A DNA stretch of 64,000 bases from Ulota crispa. Its lineage: Eukaryota > Streptophyta > Bryopsida > Orthotrichales > Orthotrichaceae. The stretch's first letter is position 1, and each line of letters opens with the position of its first letter. Positions 1 to 10,375 of the stretch are shown in pieces. The DNA lies in assembly GCA_963920765.1 (NCBI GenBank), contig OY987242.1, positions 13,354,002-13,418,001 on the forward strand. Direction: 5' to 3'. The notes beneath the pieces were generated by a model. The model did no database searches. It was not told the origin of the DNA and was given only the letters and a program-made list of their open reading frames with translations. The translations under genes and the position numbers were made by a program.

Positions 1-1433
1 TGCCATAATGGCTAGTGGTGGGCACATATCCCTACCTTGTCATGTTCTAGTTTAGTATGACATACCTCCTTTTACAAAAATGTAGCAAGATGTAGCACAC
101 CACATGCAATACTCAATCAAGATCTCTAAAATATGACATAACAAAAGATTCATTATAGCATGCCACATGCAATATTCAATCAAGACCAACGTAAAATACA
201 CCTTTTGACAAGGTCGGTGTAGTTAGGGAATTTCAAAGCTTAAGAAAACTAAGTTTTTTGTATTGCATTTTTCTTAAAAAAATGGCAAACAAAGCCACAC
301 TTTTCTCATGTAAGAAAAAAGGTTGTGTGCACTTAGCAAGGTGTGCAAAATTGCAAGCAATGAGCTCTCTTGCCTAAGAAAACAAGGATGAGCCCACTTA
401 TAAAAGACAATGGTGAAAAACAAAGAAAAAAGTGACAAAACAAGGAAGAACACAAAAAAGCATGGCTTGAGTAAGAAGAGGAAAAGAACGACAATAAGCC
501 TTGAGACCACCCTTGAGAATTAAAAAAGCCTTAAAAAGGAGTGAAAGAAAAAATAAACTTAATTGTGGCATGTAACTTAGCAAGACCTCCAGCAAGACTC
601 ATGTTTCTCTGAAGTCTGAATACTCTCGTCCGACGATGTCCGACGATGCCCGACGCTGTCCAACTGTGTCCGACGAAGTCCGACGCTGTCCGACGATGCC
701 CGACTGTGTCCGACGATGTCCGACGTGCAGTCCGACGCTGTCCGACGATGCCCGACGCTGTCTGACGATGCCCGACGATGTCCGACGCTGTCCGACGATG
801 TCCGATGATGCCCGACGGTGGGTGAACTGTGCAATGGTGTGTAAGAATCGACCATATCGCAGCAGTAAGCACAGCTTCTATTCATTCAAGTCATGGCAAA
901 CAGAAACCCTCAAACTTCTAGTAAAATGCTCGTTTCCAGAACATAATGTTCCAAAATTTCTTCTCCAGTGAATCCAAAACCATATGTGCACTTGAAATCC
1001 AAAACATCGTGCATTGACAAATGTGCTCTCATGTTCCAAGTTGGGGCAATTTAACCAAAAAGAAACGGTTGATGTGTACAGCCGCATACAAAGCTGATCT
1101 CCAGAGCTACCTCTTTTCCCTACTGATCAAAAAACAAGTTGCATAATTAAACTCCAATTTGGAGAAGCAGGATGACCTTGGTTTTGAAGAAAAAACTGCA
1201 GACAGCTACACTGAAAAGGAAAAGCCTCGAATTGAGCAGAAAAGCTTGTGCAAAGAGCTCAAAAACTACAGTGGATGACTAAAAATATGCAAGCACTTTG
1301 GTGTCTCGAAAGACCTCAAAAACGTAGATAGGAACTGTAATCACTACTTGTACAGATAAAGTTTACTATCGTAAGCTTTGAAAGGTCAAACCAAAACCTT
1401 AAAGCAAAGTAATCAATGCAATCTCTGGACCTG
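1..1433. other. Left-edge non-coding stretch, 3' flank of RPC9
   Basis: No recognisable gene is visible. The A-rich first 600 bases contain a short imperfect duplication: two copies of a phrase reading roughly CCACATGCAATA-TCAATCAAGA, near 105 and 168. A 10-bp minisatellite follows at 628-820. The last few hundred bases are probably the 3' untranslated region of the minus-strand RPC9 gene. The open frames here are either compositional (A-rich strand) or created by the minisatellite. Confidence 0.6.
628..820. repeat. 10-bp GC-rich minisatellite
   Basis: About 19 imperfect tandem copies of a decamer close to TGTCCGACGA. Variants include TGCCCGACGC and AGTCCGACGC, and one interruption reads TGCAG. 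The block is GC-rich inside an AT-rich flank. Because the period is 10, not a multiple of 3, all frames on both strands stay partly open and give repetitive Arg/Cys/Pro/Ser peptides. These are not evidence of a gene. Confidence 0.95.
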
Positions 1434-2543
1434 TTATGCTTCGGTCTCCATCTCCTCACCCTCGGGTGGTGGCTGCTCACCAGCTTTTGCTTCGGGCTCT
1501 GGCATTGGTGGTAAAAATTCCGCTATTGTAGCTACAAACTGATCAACAGTGTCACTTGACAACCGTTCATCACAATCCTCCACGATCTGGTGCATCACGA
1601 AGAGAGAGGGTTAGCAGAAACTCAATAATATTTAGGGTTTAGGGTTTAGTTATGGCTTGTTAAGTTGATTAGATGAAATTTGCATGAAGAATGCAGTAGA
1701 GCTTGTCACCTAATCTTCCATTTCTTGCCTGAACAAAGCAGAAATTACGATTTAAACTTTCAGAGGTTCGGCCGTGACTCCCAAAGCTAGTAAAGATTAT
1801 TATGATGACATGGCTATAAATCATATAAATTCAATAGCAAGAGGGCAACATACAAGGTGGACTTCAACAGCAGAAGCTGGACGCAAGTTGCTAGCTTGCA
1901 AACACTCAGCTTTAGTAAGCTTGTACTGCTCGGTTGCCTTAAAAAACGCCACTATGTTTTCTCTAGTCTGTTGACCAGCAGGCGTCTTCACCAAATAATC
2001 ATAAACCTGCATTCAACAGTAACATCTCCAAGTGTTTAAATATGTCAATTTATCTCTTAAAAGAACCAAGAATCCATGATTGGAAACTGGCCAGTTCCAT
2101 TGGTCGTATTGTGAAAAATGTGACCAAAAATATGTTACCAGATCAGAAACCCTAATCCCCTGCCACAAGGGACTCTCTAGGATCCCCAACCAAGAAAAGT
2201 ACAGCGTTTCAATGCATAAAAATTCAGACCAAACACTTGACAAAGATTTGAAACACATGAATTCTAAACAGACCTTCAATTCGGCAGCTGAAAGGCTGCC
2301 AGTAGCGCCCATCCCACGATCAGCTCCATGCGACTTGAACAAATCCATGGTCTCGAAATTGGTCAACAGTCCCGCGTTTCCATTTTTACTGCAACCCCAG
2401 CAAACAAACCTTTCAAAACACCACTCCTCTCGCACTCACTCTCACAAGGCTCCATAACTCCCACCATGACTCTCAACAAGCACTTGCAAATTTCACAGTT
2501 CGTGTAGCAATCGAAAGCAAGGTGGAGAATCTCACAGCTTCAT
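1434..2543 (-). CDS. RPC9: DNA-directed RNA polymerase III subunit RPC9 (CRCP/Rpb4 family)
   Basis: RPC9 pairs with RPC8 to form the stalk of nuclear RNA polymerase III, which transcribes tRNA and 5S rRNA genes. Four minus-strand exons fit: 2543-2536, 2388-2274, 2006-1854 and 1586-1434 (8+115+153+153 nt), giving 142 aa in one frame with GT-AG introns. The protein begins MKLKNGNAGLLTNFETMDL. The core carries YDYLVKTPAGQQTRENIV, KLTKAECLQASNLRP and AVEVHLIVEDCDERL, which match the conserved HRDC-like Rpb4/RPC9 region. It ends in an acidic, Pro/Glu-rich tail, as in animal CRCP. The length matches the family (about 140-150 aa). The first coding exon is only 8 nt (ATGAAGCT, donor GTGAGA). I chose it because it restores the family's MK-start in phase. 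The gene is head-to-head with the FLAP1-like gene (742 bp between starts), with a telo-box at 2757-2765. Confidence 0.87.
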
Positions 2544-3284
2544 TGCAACAAGGATGCATCACACCGCACAGCTTTGTTTGGAATTGAAGGAGGTAGTCCG
2601 GGAATTCAAGCCGCGGCACTGAAAATCCAGTCACCACAGCGGCTCAAGAGCAGCGCCATGAAAGAAGAGCACGAAAGAGAAAGGATCCATTGCATCTCGC
2701 ACATAACGACACATTGCCGGTCAAAGCATCGTCATGCTAAAGGCCATCTCCACAGCAAACCCTAACGCAGCAATTCCTCAGCCTATCGCACCGCCTATCC
2801 CACCGCTTCCACCGCCCTCTCTCTCTTGCAACTATTCAATAAGCATCACCGAATCAAACCAAGCATTGTCTTCGCTGTAGCCCTTGGGCACGAAAAGGCT
2901 CTTTACTGTTACTCGTTCGACGGTTTTCAGTGGATGAAGACGTAAAGTATCCACTTCGCAACAAAGAAAAGCGAGCAGATCGGATGAAATGATGGATGAA
3001 AGTGCGTCATCAGATGATTCTATCCGCACTTGGCATTTATCTCCAATCCAAGCACTCGGGGAGAATTCCCAATTGCACCGCGACAGGAGCGATTCATTTC
3101 AGATATTTCCGTGGTCACGAGGAATCTCTCTTCTCTGGTTTGCCTACCCTTCGATCTGCGTGCTTTGTTCGTTTGGTTATGGTGTTAGAGTAGAATGTTT
3201 GCACCTCCGAATTCGCCTCAGGACAAGATTGTTGTGCGTTCTCATAGTTGCTGGACAGAGATTTCTTGGGTGTAATCAGCAATC
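2544..3284. promoter_or_regulatory. Shared divergent promoter of RPC9 and the FLAP1-like gene
   Basis: This 741-bp gap separates the two divergent start codons and must hold both promoters and 5' leaders. AAACCCTAA (telo-box) lies at 2757-2765, nearer the RPC9 side. A C-rich run of CCGCCTATCCCACCGC type lies at about 2790-2815. I see no convincing TATA element. The open frames at 2574-3372 have no family resemblance and are treated as leader sequence. Confidence 0.6.
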
Positions 3285-6251
3285 ATGGCAGCGTTCGTCT
3301 GTCACGGGATGCTGCCGCACTTTTACAGTACGAGAAGCAGCCTTAGTTCACCGCAATTGGACCGAACCTTGAAGCCCTCGACAGGCTTGGGTTGCTCCTC
3401 CAGGTTAGGGTTACACCACGGGTTGCCTCGACTGGGGAGTGTGTTGCACGGTCGGTGTTTTCAAAGGATTACGTCCTCGAGAGTAGGTCAAATTCATGCT
3501 AAAAGGCTGCTGCAAGTCGTAGCGACGACGAGTGCGGCCGTGAAGGAGGACGTGCCCGGGTTTGGCTTGGTGAAAGGTGTTGCGAAATCAGTGTCGGAAG
3601 CTGTTCGTTCGTTTCAGAAGCCGGCTATGGCGGCTCTTCTCTGCTGCTTGCTGGTCTCCCAAACCCCGGAGATGGCCGTCGCCGCTTCAGGAGGCCGAGT
3701 CGGTGGCAGCACATTTCGAAGTTATTACTCTTACTCTTACTCACTCACTGCGAGAGAGAGAGATTGTGTCCTGCCACAACTTTCTTACAACAAATTGTGC
3801 AAGTCTGATTTCTCTTACTCACTGCGAGAGAGAGATTGTGTGCCACAATTTTCTTATAACAAACTGTGCAAGTCTGATTTCTTTTACTCACTGCGAGCGA
3901 GAGAGAGATTGTGTGCCACAAATTTCTTACAACAAATTGTGCAAGTTTGATTTCTCTTACTCACTGCGAGAGAAATTGTGTGCCACAACTTTCTTACAAC
4001 AAAGTGTGCAAGTTTGATTTGAAAGGTGAGGTTTGTTGCATGGTACAGTACTGAATTTTGTTTTCTCGGTTGGGATGTTGTTGTTTTTTGCTGCAGGTGG
4101 TGGTGGTGGACAAACGAGGTCTGCACCAGCTAGGCCATTGCCAGCACCGAGGCAATCTTACTCACGACCAAGTGCGCCGATCTACAGTGCACCGTCGATT
4201 CACACCTACCACAGCGACTACATTACCACCTTTCCTCTCACAGCCGCCGCTCCCTCTCACTACATGGGACCTGCAACCAGCTTCGGCCTTGGTTCCAGCT
4301 CCCTCTTCTTCATCGCCTTCTGCATGGGGTGTGCATCTATGATCTCCATCAACGGTTTCCTTTCTGAGAAGACGTTCGGTGGCTCTTTACGAGCTGGAAC
4401 ACAAACTTCCAGTGTCCTCAAACTTCAGGTACACCATACTTACCACCAGTTTTAAATATTTTCTTCCTTAGATTGCTTGCACTTGTCCTAAAGAGTTACT
4501 CCTTCTGTCCCTGTAAAAACGTCCAAAAAGTTTCCTTTCCAAGGAGTAACTGTGTTTTTAGTCTTTGTGCTAGTGACACATGCATTCTAGAATCAATATA
4601 CCAACTACCAAATGTATGTAAAATCTCCAGTTTTTATGTTGCCGTTTAAGCACCCAAATTCCATGCAAAAAGTACCATATTTGTGCGTAGTTTGTGAATG
4701 CTGCCAGCTCCTCATTATTTTAGTCTTTGTGCTAGTGACACATGCACTCTAGAATCAATGTACCATCTACCAAATGTATGCAAAATCTCCAGCTTTGATG
4801 TTGCCGTTTGGGCACCTAAATTCCATACAAAAAGTACTATATTTGTGCATGTTGTAAGCTCCTCATTATTGATGATTTAAAGATTAGTAGCAACAATGGT
4901 ACCTTGCATGGGCAAGGCCAAGCTTGTTAGGAGAGTAATGCTCCCTAATCTCTTAATTTGCCCCCATGAGATCATTGAACATGACAAATGCTTTCTCAAC
5001 GTTTGAAATTAGCAGAAGGGAGCTTTTTAGTGGTACAAGAAATGTGTCTGATTTGGACGTTGTTAGAGGGACGGAGGGAGTAGTATTCATAATCCTTCTC
5101 GGATGGACATGCAGGTTGGATTATTAGGGCTAGCCAGAACGCTACAGCAGGACTTGGACCAGATTGCTGAGGATGCTGACACGACCACAACTAAAGGGCT
5201 ACATAACATTCTCACAGGTAAATGTTTTGTAGACCAATCGAATGTGTTCTTACTGACCATTGTGGTCTAAACACACACAAGCATGTGCTGAAAATGTGTT
5301 CAATGTCTTTTTTGTTTGCAGAGGCTTGTTTGTCGTTGCTGAGGCATCCGGATTTCTGTATGTCTGGACTTTCTTCGGTACGTTTGACATACCTATTCTC
5401 CACTTCTTGTGTACATTCTACAGAATCCTTCAAATTGCATGTTGTTATGTGTATTCTTTTTGTAAAGTGTGGAGGTTTAAGAAGTTTTTATGAGATTATG
5501 TTGGTGTAATGGTATTTTGGCACATGTTAACGAAAGCTGCGTTGGCAACAGTCTTTTGTGAAGCAAAACGCAAGCGAAACTGAGGAGCAGTTCAACCAGT
5601 TGTCGTTGGAGGAACGAGGGAAGTTTGATGAGGAAACTTTCATAAACGTGAATAGTATTCGGAAGCGCATGATGGGGGCATCTAATAACAATCGATTTAG
5701 CAACGAGTTTATTGTGGTGAGTACATGATGTTGTTTAATGGAAAATTGTACATTCCTCTTATATAACTCATTTCGTGTTACGCTATATGAGTTTATTTTC
5801 AAGGAGTTACGCATCCGAAATGGCAGTTTCTATCTTGTTTTATGGACTCTTCACCAACTTTTTGGCTTTGCAACAGGTGACAATTTTAGTTGCTGTGGAG
5901 GGAGAACATAAGCTGTCAGCAATCTCCAGTAGTGGAGATTTGCAGTTAGCTCTGCAGAAGTTGGGCTCTTTGTCAGAGAGCTCAGTACAGGTGTGTTCAT
6001 TCTCTCTTCATTCTCTTGTTTGGCTTACTCTGTTTTTTGTCTTATCGTTACCGGTTCTATTCTGCTGAGTCTTTTATGTTTTGTTTTGTTTTTGTTTTTT
6101 TTGTAGTCTAGATTTGGCATTGGACTTATACGAACTATTGAATTGGGTGATTTGGCAGGCTGTGGAAGTTCTGTGGACTCCGCAAGATGAGAATGACACG
6201 TTATCCGAGAGGGAACTGCTTCGCAAGTATCCTCTCCTGAGGTCTTTATAG
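3285..6251 (+). CDS. Plastid DUF1517 protein, FLAP1-like
   Basis: Seven exons fit: 3285-3720, 4097-4428, 5115-5217, 5322-5377, 5537-5716, 5877-5990 and 6159-6251, giving 437 aa in one frame with GT-AG introns. The N-terminus (about 1-85) is basic and Ser/Arg-rich like a chloroplast transit peptide. A hydrophobic stretch at 112-125 leads to TPEMAVAA then SGGRVGGSTFRSGGGG, the Gly/Ser-rich hallmark of DUF1517. A likely membrane segment spans about 208-230. The C-terminal half carries VGLLGLARTLQQDL, LSLLRHPDFCMSG, LSLEERGKFDEETFINVN, ILVAVEGEHKL and VEVLWTPQDENDTLSEREL, typical of the family. Arabidopsis FLAP1 and cyanobacterial Slr0404 belong to DUF1517 and affect photosynthetic acclimation under fluctuating light; the same role here is inference. 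Intron 1 holds a 70-bp tandem repeat and intron 2 a Stowaway-like element. Confidence 0.87.
3730..4020 (+). repeat. 70-bp tandem repeat filling FLAP1-like intron 1
   Basis: Four head-to-tail copies, each about 67-73 bp, carry the landmarks CTCACTGCGAGAGAGA, TTGTGTGCCACAA and CTTACAACAAATTGTGCAAG. The first, longest copy starts just after the exon 1 donor. The array makes up most of the 376-bp intron. Copies keep AG dinucleotides and pyrimidine runs, but the frame of the rebuilt protein only works with the acceptor at 4096. Confidence 0.92.
4497..5083. mobile_element. Stowaway-like (Tc1/mariner type) element in FLAP1-like intron 2
   Basis: The left end reads TACTCCTTCTGTCCCTGTAA. The reverse complement of the right end reads TACTCCCTCCGTCCCTCTAA, and the similarity continues into AACGTCCAAA. 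CTCCCTCCGTCC is the classic plant Stowaway MITE terminus, flanked by TA. The interior carries a tandem duplication of about 160 bp (4558-4715 and 4721-4870) sharing TAGTCTTTGTGCTAGTGACA and ACCAAATGTATG. No coding sequence is visible. The element lies wholly within the 686-bp intron 4429-5114. Confidence 0.85.
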
Positions 6252-6721
6252 GAAGGCTTTTTTAAAAGTATTCAGTTCTTTTATAGAAAGACTAGTATTT
6301 GCATCAACGAGCAGCCAGCTTTAGTTTCTGGGTAAGAAGAAAGCGCTTGTACATTTCACAGATTTTCCTTGAGCCAGAACGCAGTTTTTTGCCTTCAGTA
6401 TAACATGTATTCGTATACAGAGTTCTAATTTTTGGAGTGACAATTAGGTCATCTTTGTGCATGAGTTGCATTTCAGATGTTGGAAAACCGGATGTAAAAC
6501 CAGGTTTCTGGATTGAATTGAATTGAATTGAATTTCTACTGGTTTTCTATATATAGCCCATTTGCTGTTTTGTGTGATTTGGAAAGCACCTTATTCCAAT
6601 TGGCACCCAGTGTTTTCAAATAGTTTCTTTTGCACTTGAGTATAATGAGATTATATAATCTTGCTGATTTTTACGTCTGTGATGAACTTTTTATGGTCTT
6701 TTGAAATATATATTCAAAATG

Positions 6722-7134
6722 GGGGAAATTACAAATAGGGGCATGAAAATGTAAAATATTACATTTAGGGGCGCAGTTTCAAAATAATTACAAATAAGGG
6801 CATGATTTTAAAAATCTGTATATTTTTTGTAATATTTTTTTGGTTTGGACATTGGTTGATTTAGATACATCACAGTGAATGTTACTTAACTTCCAAAATT
6901 TTAAAAAGTCTTCAAAAATTGCATCCCCTTTACTAATTTTTTTTTTTTAATTTAGGCTTGGCTTGGAGAGATCTTTAAGTTTTTGGAAATTAGTTGACAT
7001 TTAATGTGATGTGTCTAAATCAACCAATGTCCAAACTAAAAAAATATTACAAAATATCACAATTTTTTTGAAATTGTGCCCCTATTTGTAATTATTTTGA
7101 AACCACGCCCCTATTTGTAATATTTTACATTTCC
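6722..7134. mobile_element. Mutator-like foldback element with 9-bp target duplication
   Basis: The element starts GGGGAAATTACAAATAG and ends with the imperfect reverse complement, CTATTTGTAATATTTTACATTTCC. Both arms (about 180 bp each) carry inverse copies of phrases such as GGACATTGGTTGATTTAGA, so the single strand can fold nearly end to end. The flanks carry an exact 9-bp direct repeat, TTCAAAATG, at 6713-6721 and 7135-7143. A 9-bp duplication plus long terminal inverted repeats indicates Mutator-like (MULE) mobilisation. It encodes nothing. Confidence 0.88.
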
Positions 7135-8225
7135 TTCAAAATGAGTAGATTTCATGGCAACTAGAGTCATAGCAAATGCAAAAGTACATTTTCAAAAGCT
7201 TCTAGATGTTCAAGTAGCAACCTTGGAAGCTTCAAAATCTTAAGCTTCTTATAAGGTAGTCGCACCCATGGGCATCACTGACATAGTTAGGGTGCTTATG
7301 GATACTTAAGTGATAATCATGAGTGGCAAAGTGATGGTTGTGGGTGACTCCATGACGGTTTTGAGTACCCATCTCACTATTTAAGAACCAACAAGCCTTG
7401 TTTTTAGCATCTCTTACACATGGTTCCTACAATTTTAGTAATTTTAGACTTTGAAAAATCTTTGTGAACAAATACTTGTAGTTGGAACCTTGAATTTGAT
7501 ACCAATATTTTTGGTTTCCATTTCCTAACTTACAATATTTTTTTCAAAGTTAGTCAATTGTTTTACCTACTTCAAAACCCTTATTTCTACGCTTATGGAT
7601 GCACCTACCTTACTTCCAATTTTTTTGAAGGTTTTATGAGCGCAGCTTCTTTATGTCTTTCCTATTATTCTAATTTCGTCAAAAGCTAACACAAGTATTG
7701 AACGCTTCACATTTACAAGAAATGACAAACACGTTGACAAATTACAACTACAAGATTCTTCTTTAATTTTTTAGCAAAAGATAGACATGTATCTTCAACT
7801 TATATTAGTAACTATGGCTCTTTTCCAGTGACTTTTTTCTAATCGAGGGAATTCCAGTGACTTTTTTCCAATCGAGGGAACTAAACCCTAATTGATTCTA
7901 ATAAAGTGCCCACTCCACATGGGATATTTAGTGACCCCATAAGCTTAGTCCTTCATACGTAACAAAGATTTTGGATCACCTTGAAATCTCACAACTAGTA
8001 CTCCAAACATGGGTAGACACTTAATACTCTAATGTGTGACAAAGCTCAATGTAGAAAGGATTTGTTTTAACCAATTTATGATAAATCAAGCTTTCCTTGT
8101 TGTAGCAAATGAAAAGAAACCCATGTGAAATAGATGACTAGTGAAATTGAATAAATGAGTCCATTATTACTAATTATTCAAAAAAATCCTTTGAATGAAA
8201 TTTTGTTTAATCACATAATCCAATT

Positions 8226-8519
8226 TAGAATGGAACTACAACCAAATAATGAAACGGGGTTGTCCTACTCTTATTTCTTGACGTTTTACAGTATATAAAT
8301 ATTTATTGAACCTACAAACTTTGCAATTTCAATTTAGTGGGTTTTACAACAACAAAAAGGACCAAACGTTGTGAAAAAACAAACTAGTGACATCTAAGGC
8401 ATAAAGTGTGTGAAAGCCTAACATCTAAAGAGTTGCCTCTAGGTGGCCAAATGGTGAGTCATGAGGTAACTTTTCAAGGTATGAGAACCTAATTACACTA
8501 ACTCACTATTTAGTGTAGA
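8226..8519. repeat. Small inverted-repeat element, family D copy 1
   Basis: The right end reads ACTATTTAGTGTAGA. An internal landmark, GAGTCATGAGGTAACTTTTC, recurs almost exactly in the copy at 21479-21788. The left boundary is unclear because the left terminus has diverged. A third, diverged copy lies at 18847-19076. The family is non-coding and MITE-sized. Confidence 0.6.
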
Positions 8520-8599
8520 GATTTTGGACAACATTTTACAAGTGAATGGAAATTGGCCCTCATCCCAAAGAAGAGACCGGGGGGTTCTTCATGTCTAGT

Positions 8600-8890
8600 G
8601 TTTTTGGTTCTAGCAATATAAAGCCAGAAAACAATTTTTTTTTAAGGGTGGCTAAAATTAGAGCTAGAGATATTGTTTTCTCTCAGAATTACTTGCCAAA
8701 ATTCTCTAAAATTCTCCTTTCGGGAGATTACTTTTGCCTCCCTTTTCTCACATGTCACGCCACAATCATTTGCTTTAGAGGTCTTTTTGCACTAAAAAGC
8801 TGGGATCCCATGACTTCACCAAAAAACAAATGAAAAGAGCCAGATTTGCACCAAAAAAAAAAAAAAAAACAATCGCCAAATTAGCACCAA
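8600..8890 (-). repeat. Dispersed repeat E, copy 1
   Basis: Read on the minus strand it contains GGTGCTAATTTGGCGATTG, a T-run, TCTTTTCATTTGTTTTTTGG, TGAAGTC and AAAGCAAATGATTGTGGCG. The same order of phrases occurs on the plus strand at about 12120-12385, and a fragment appears at about 12780-12900. The repeat is non-coding. The short open frames over it follow from its composition. Confidence 0.65.
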
Positions 8891-9122
8891 ACGCAAAACT
8901 GATCCAATTTAAACATTGTTCATGTCACATCATTCAAGTACTGCTGGTGCAATTCACGGCTATGGGAGCCTCACGCCCTCAAATATCATACGAGATAAGG
9001 ACACACGTAAAATACCAAAGAGCCCTCATCGTCTGCCACGTGCCCCAGTATCCATTCTAAAACAGTTCTCCAGTATCATTGGGGTCGACGGATAAGAGCC
9101 GTGGGGCCAGGGTCAGAGCCCT

Positions 9123-9734
9123 ATGCCCGCGAGAACCGTCGTGGGATTCCGTGGGGGCTTATCCGGAGGTCTGCACACTTCCGTCGCCAGCATCGCTGCT
9201 GTCGCAGCTATGGCGTCGTCTCTGCTGTGCCGATGCCCGTGCCCTTGCGGGACGACGACGTCGCGGCCTGCAATTGCGCCTGCCTCGTCGAAGCCCGTTC
9301 TGACAAGCTCCTTTTTGCCACCACTTGGAGCCAATTTGGTGAAGAATGGAGTGAAGTCGACGAGAGGAGAGCGGAGTTCTGCATTTGTGGTGCGCGCATT
9401 GGAGCTCGACCAAGACACGATACTGGCAATCAGCGTGGGAGTGGCAGGAGTGGCGGTCGGGATCGGCGTGCCGATCTTCTACGAGTCGCAGGTGAAAAGC
9501 TCCGAGGGGCGTGAGAATGACCAGCCGTGCTTCCCTTGCAAGGGCACGGGCGCGCAGGTCTGCCGATTCTGCGTTGGCGCGGGGAACATCACGGTGGAGC
9601 TCGGAGGCGACGAGCGCGAGGTGTCGAAGTGTATCAATTGCGAGGGATCTGGCTCCTTGACGTGCACGACGTGCCAGGGGAGTGGTGTGCAGCCGCGCTA
9701 CCTTGACCGCCGCGAGTACAAGGACGACGATTAG
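9123..9734 (+). CDS. LQY1: LQY1-type thylakoid zinc-finger protein
   Basis: LQY1 is a thylakoid-membrane disulfide isomerase-like protein that aids photosystem II repair under high light. This intronless frame gives 203 aa. A transit-peptide-like N-terminus is rich in Ser/Ala/Arg. After ALELDQDT comes one membrane segment (about 99-118, ILAISVGVAGVAVGIGVPIF). Then a DnaJ-type zinc domain follows with four CxxC pairs (C136/C139, C147/C150, C170/C173, C181/C184): CFPCKGTGAQVCRFC and CINCEGSGSLTCTTCQGSG. The end, GVQPRYLDRREYKDDD, is a strong LQY1 signature that separates it from BSD2. The N-terminus is longer than in flowering plants. The ATG at 9210 (MASSLLCRCP) is an alternative start giving 174 aa, and the frame cannot decide between them. 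The gene is GC-rich relative to its surroundings. Confidence 0.93.
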   Translation: MPARTVVGFRGGLSGGLHTSVASIAAVAAMASSLLCRCPCPCGTTTSRPAIAPASSKPVLTSSFLPPLGANLVKNGVKSTRGERSSAFVVRALELDQDTILAISVGVAGVAVGIGVPIFYESQVKSSEGRENDQPCFPCKGTGAQVCRFCVGAGNITVELGGDEREVSKCINCEGSGSLTCTTCQGSGVQPRYLDRREYKDDD

Positions 9735-9884
9735 GGCACGACATGACACGTTGTAACATGTGTGAGTACCGTAGTTGAGGTTTGTCATCAGCCAAATGGC
9801 TGAAGAAGAAGAAGAGTCAGTTTTTGCTTGGTAAATTTGCTCGGGTAGGTTTTAGAGGTTCTGGCTGGCCCTGCTTTTTGAATG

Positions 9885-10375
9885 TTTTTTCAGGTCGATT
9901 TGTAATCTTTGTGGATTTGCACTCTGCCCTGGTTTTGAAATAAATCTTGCTCTTGAAATTGCTTATTTATTAGTCTTGGACAGGCCCATTCGTAGGTAAA
10001 AAATTTCTGCATGTAAAGCAGCTGCATTTTGGAAACCTGAACAACAATGCACTTGTGTAATGCTGCTGAAATATTCTGTAAGTGGTAGGGTTTCATGAAC
10101 TAAATTACTGATAAGGAGTCGATTTACTGGAGTCGTCATTTTTTATTCGTGTAAGTGTAGATGTTCGGCTATTTGGACGTTTTTCAGCTCTTTCTAAAAT
10201 CCTTGTAGATTTCACTCTGTCTGGGAAAACCTAAGTTTGAACTAATCACGCTCTTGATGTCCTTCCGAGCGCATTCGTAAGTCAAGGGTTTGTACTTGTA
10301 AAGCGACGTTTTGGACACTTGAATGCCAATGCTCTAATGAAACGCTGTTGAACTATCGTATGATTTTGGAAGAAT
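9885..10375 (+). repeat. Diverged tandem duplication downstream of LQY1
   Basis: Two units of roughly 200 bp lie head to tail with about 300-bp spacing: 9885-10095 and 10180-10375. Paired landmarks are TTGTGGATTTGCACTCTG / TTGTAGATTTCACTCTG, GCCCATTCGTAGGT / GCGCATTCGTAAGT, GCATGTAAAGC / ACTTGTAAAGC and ATTTTGGAAACCTGAA / GTTTTGGACACTTGAA. The copies look about two-thirds identical by eye. The first copy overlaps the probable 3' UTR of LQY1. Confidence 0.75.

Larger units (their letters stand above)
6252..9122. other. Intergenic, transposon-derived, between FLAP1-like and LQY1
   Basis: No gene is recognised in this AT-rich stretch. It contains a Mutator-like foldback element (6722-7134), a copy of the CTACACTAAATATTGC inverted-repeat family (about 8226-8519), and a 290-bp repeat at 8600-8890 that recurs inverted at about 12120-12385. 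The last 200 bases, which become GC-richer, are the likely LQY1 promoter and leader. Confidence 0.7.

Noticed and set aside
531..971. Three overlapping frames over 531-971 encoding Arg/Cys/Pro/Ser-rich repeats
   Set aside because: They are by-products of the 10-bp minisatellite, which keeps frames open on both strands.
3725..4020. Direct repeats resembling a CRISPR array
   Set aside because: Units are contiguous with no unique spacers, and they lie inside a spliced intron of a nuclear plant gene.
9123..9734. BSD2 as the identity of the zinc-finger protein
   Set aside because: The membrane segment and the GVQPRYLDRREYKDDD ending fit LQY1, not the soluble RuBisCO chaperone BSD2.
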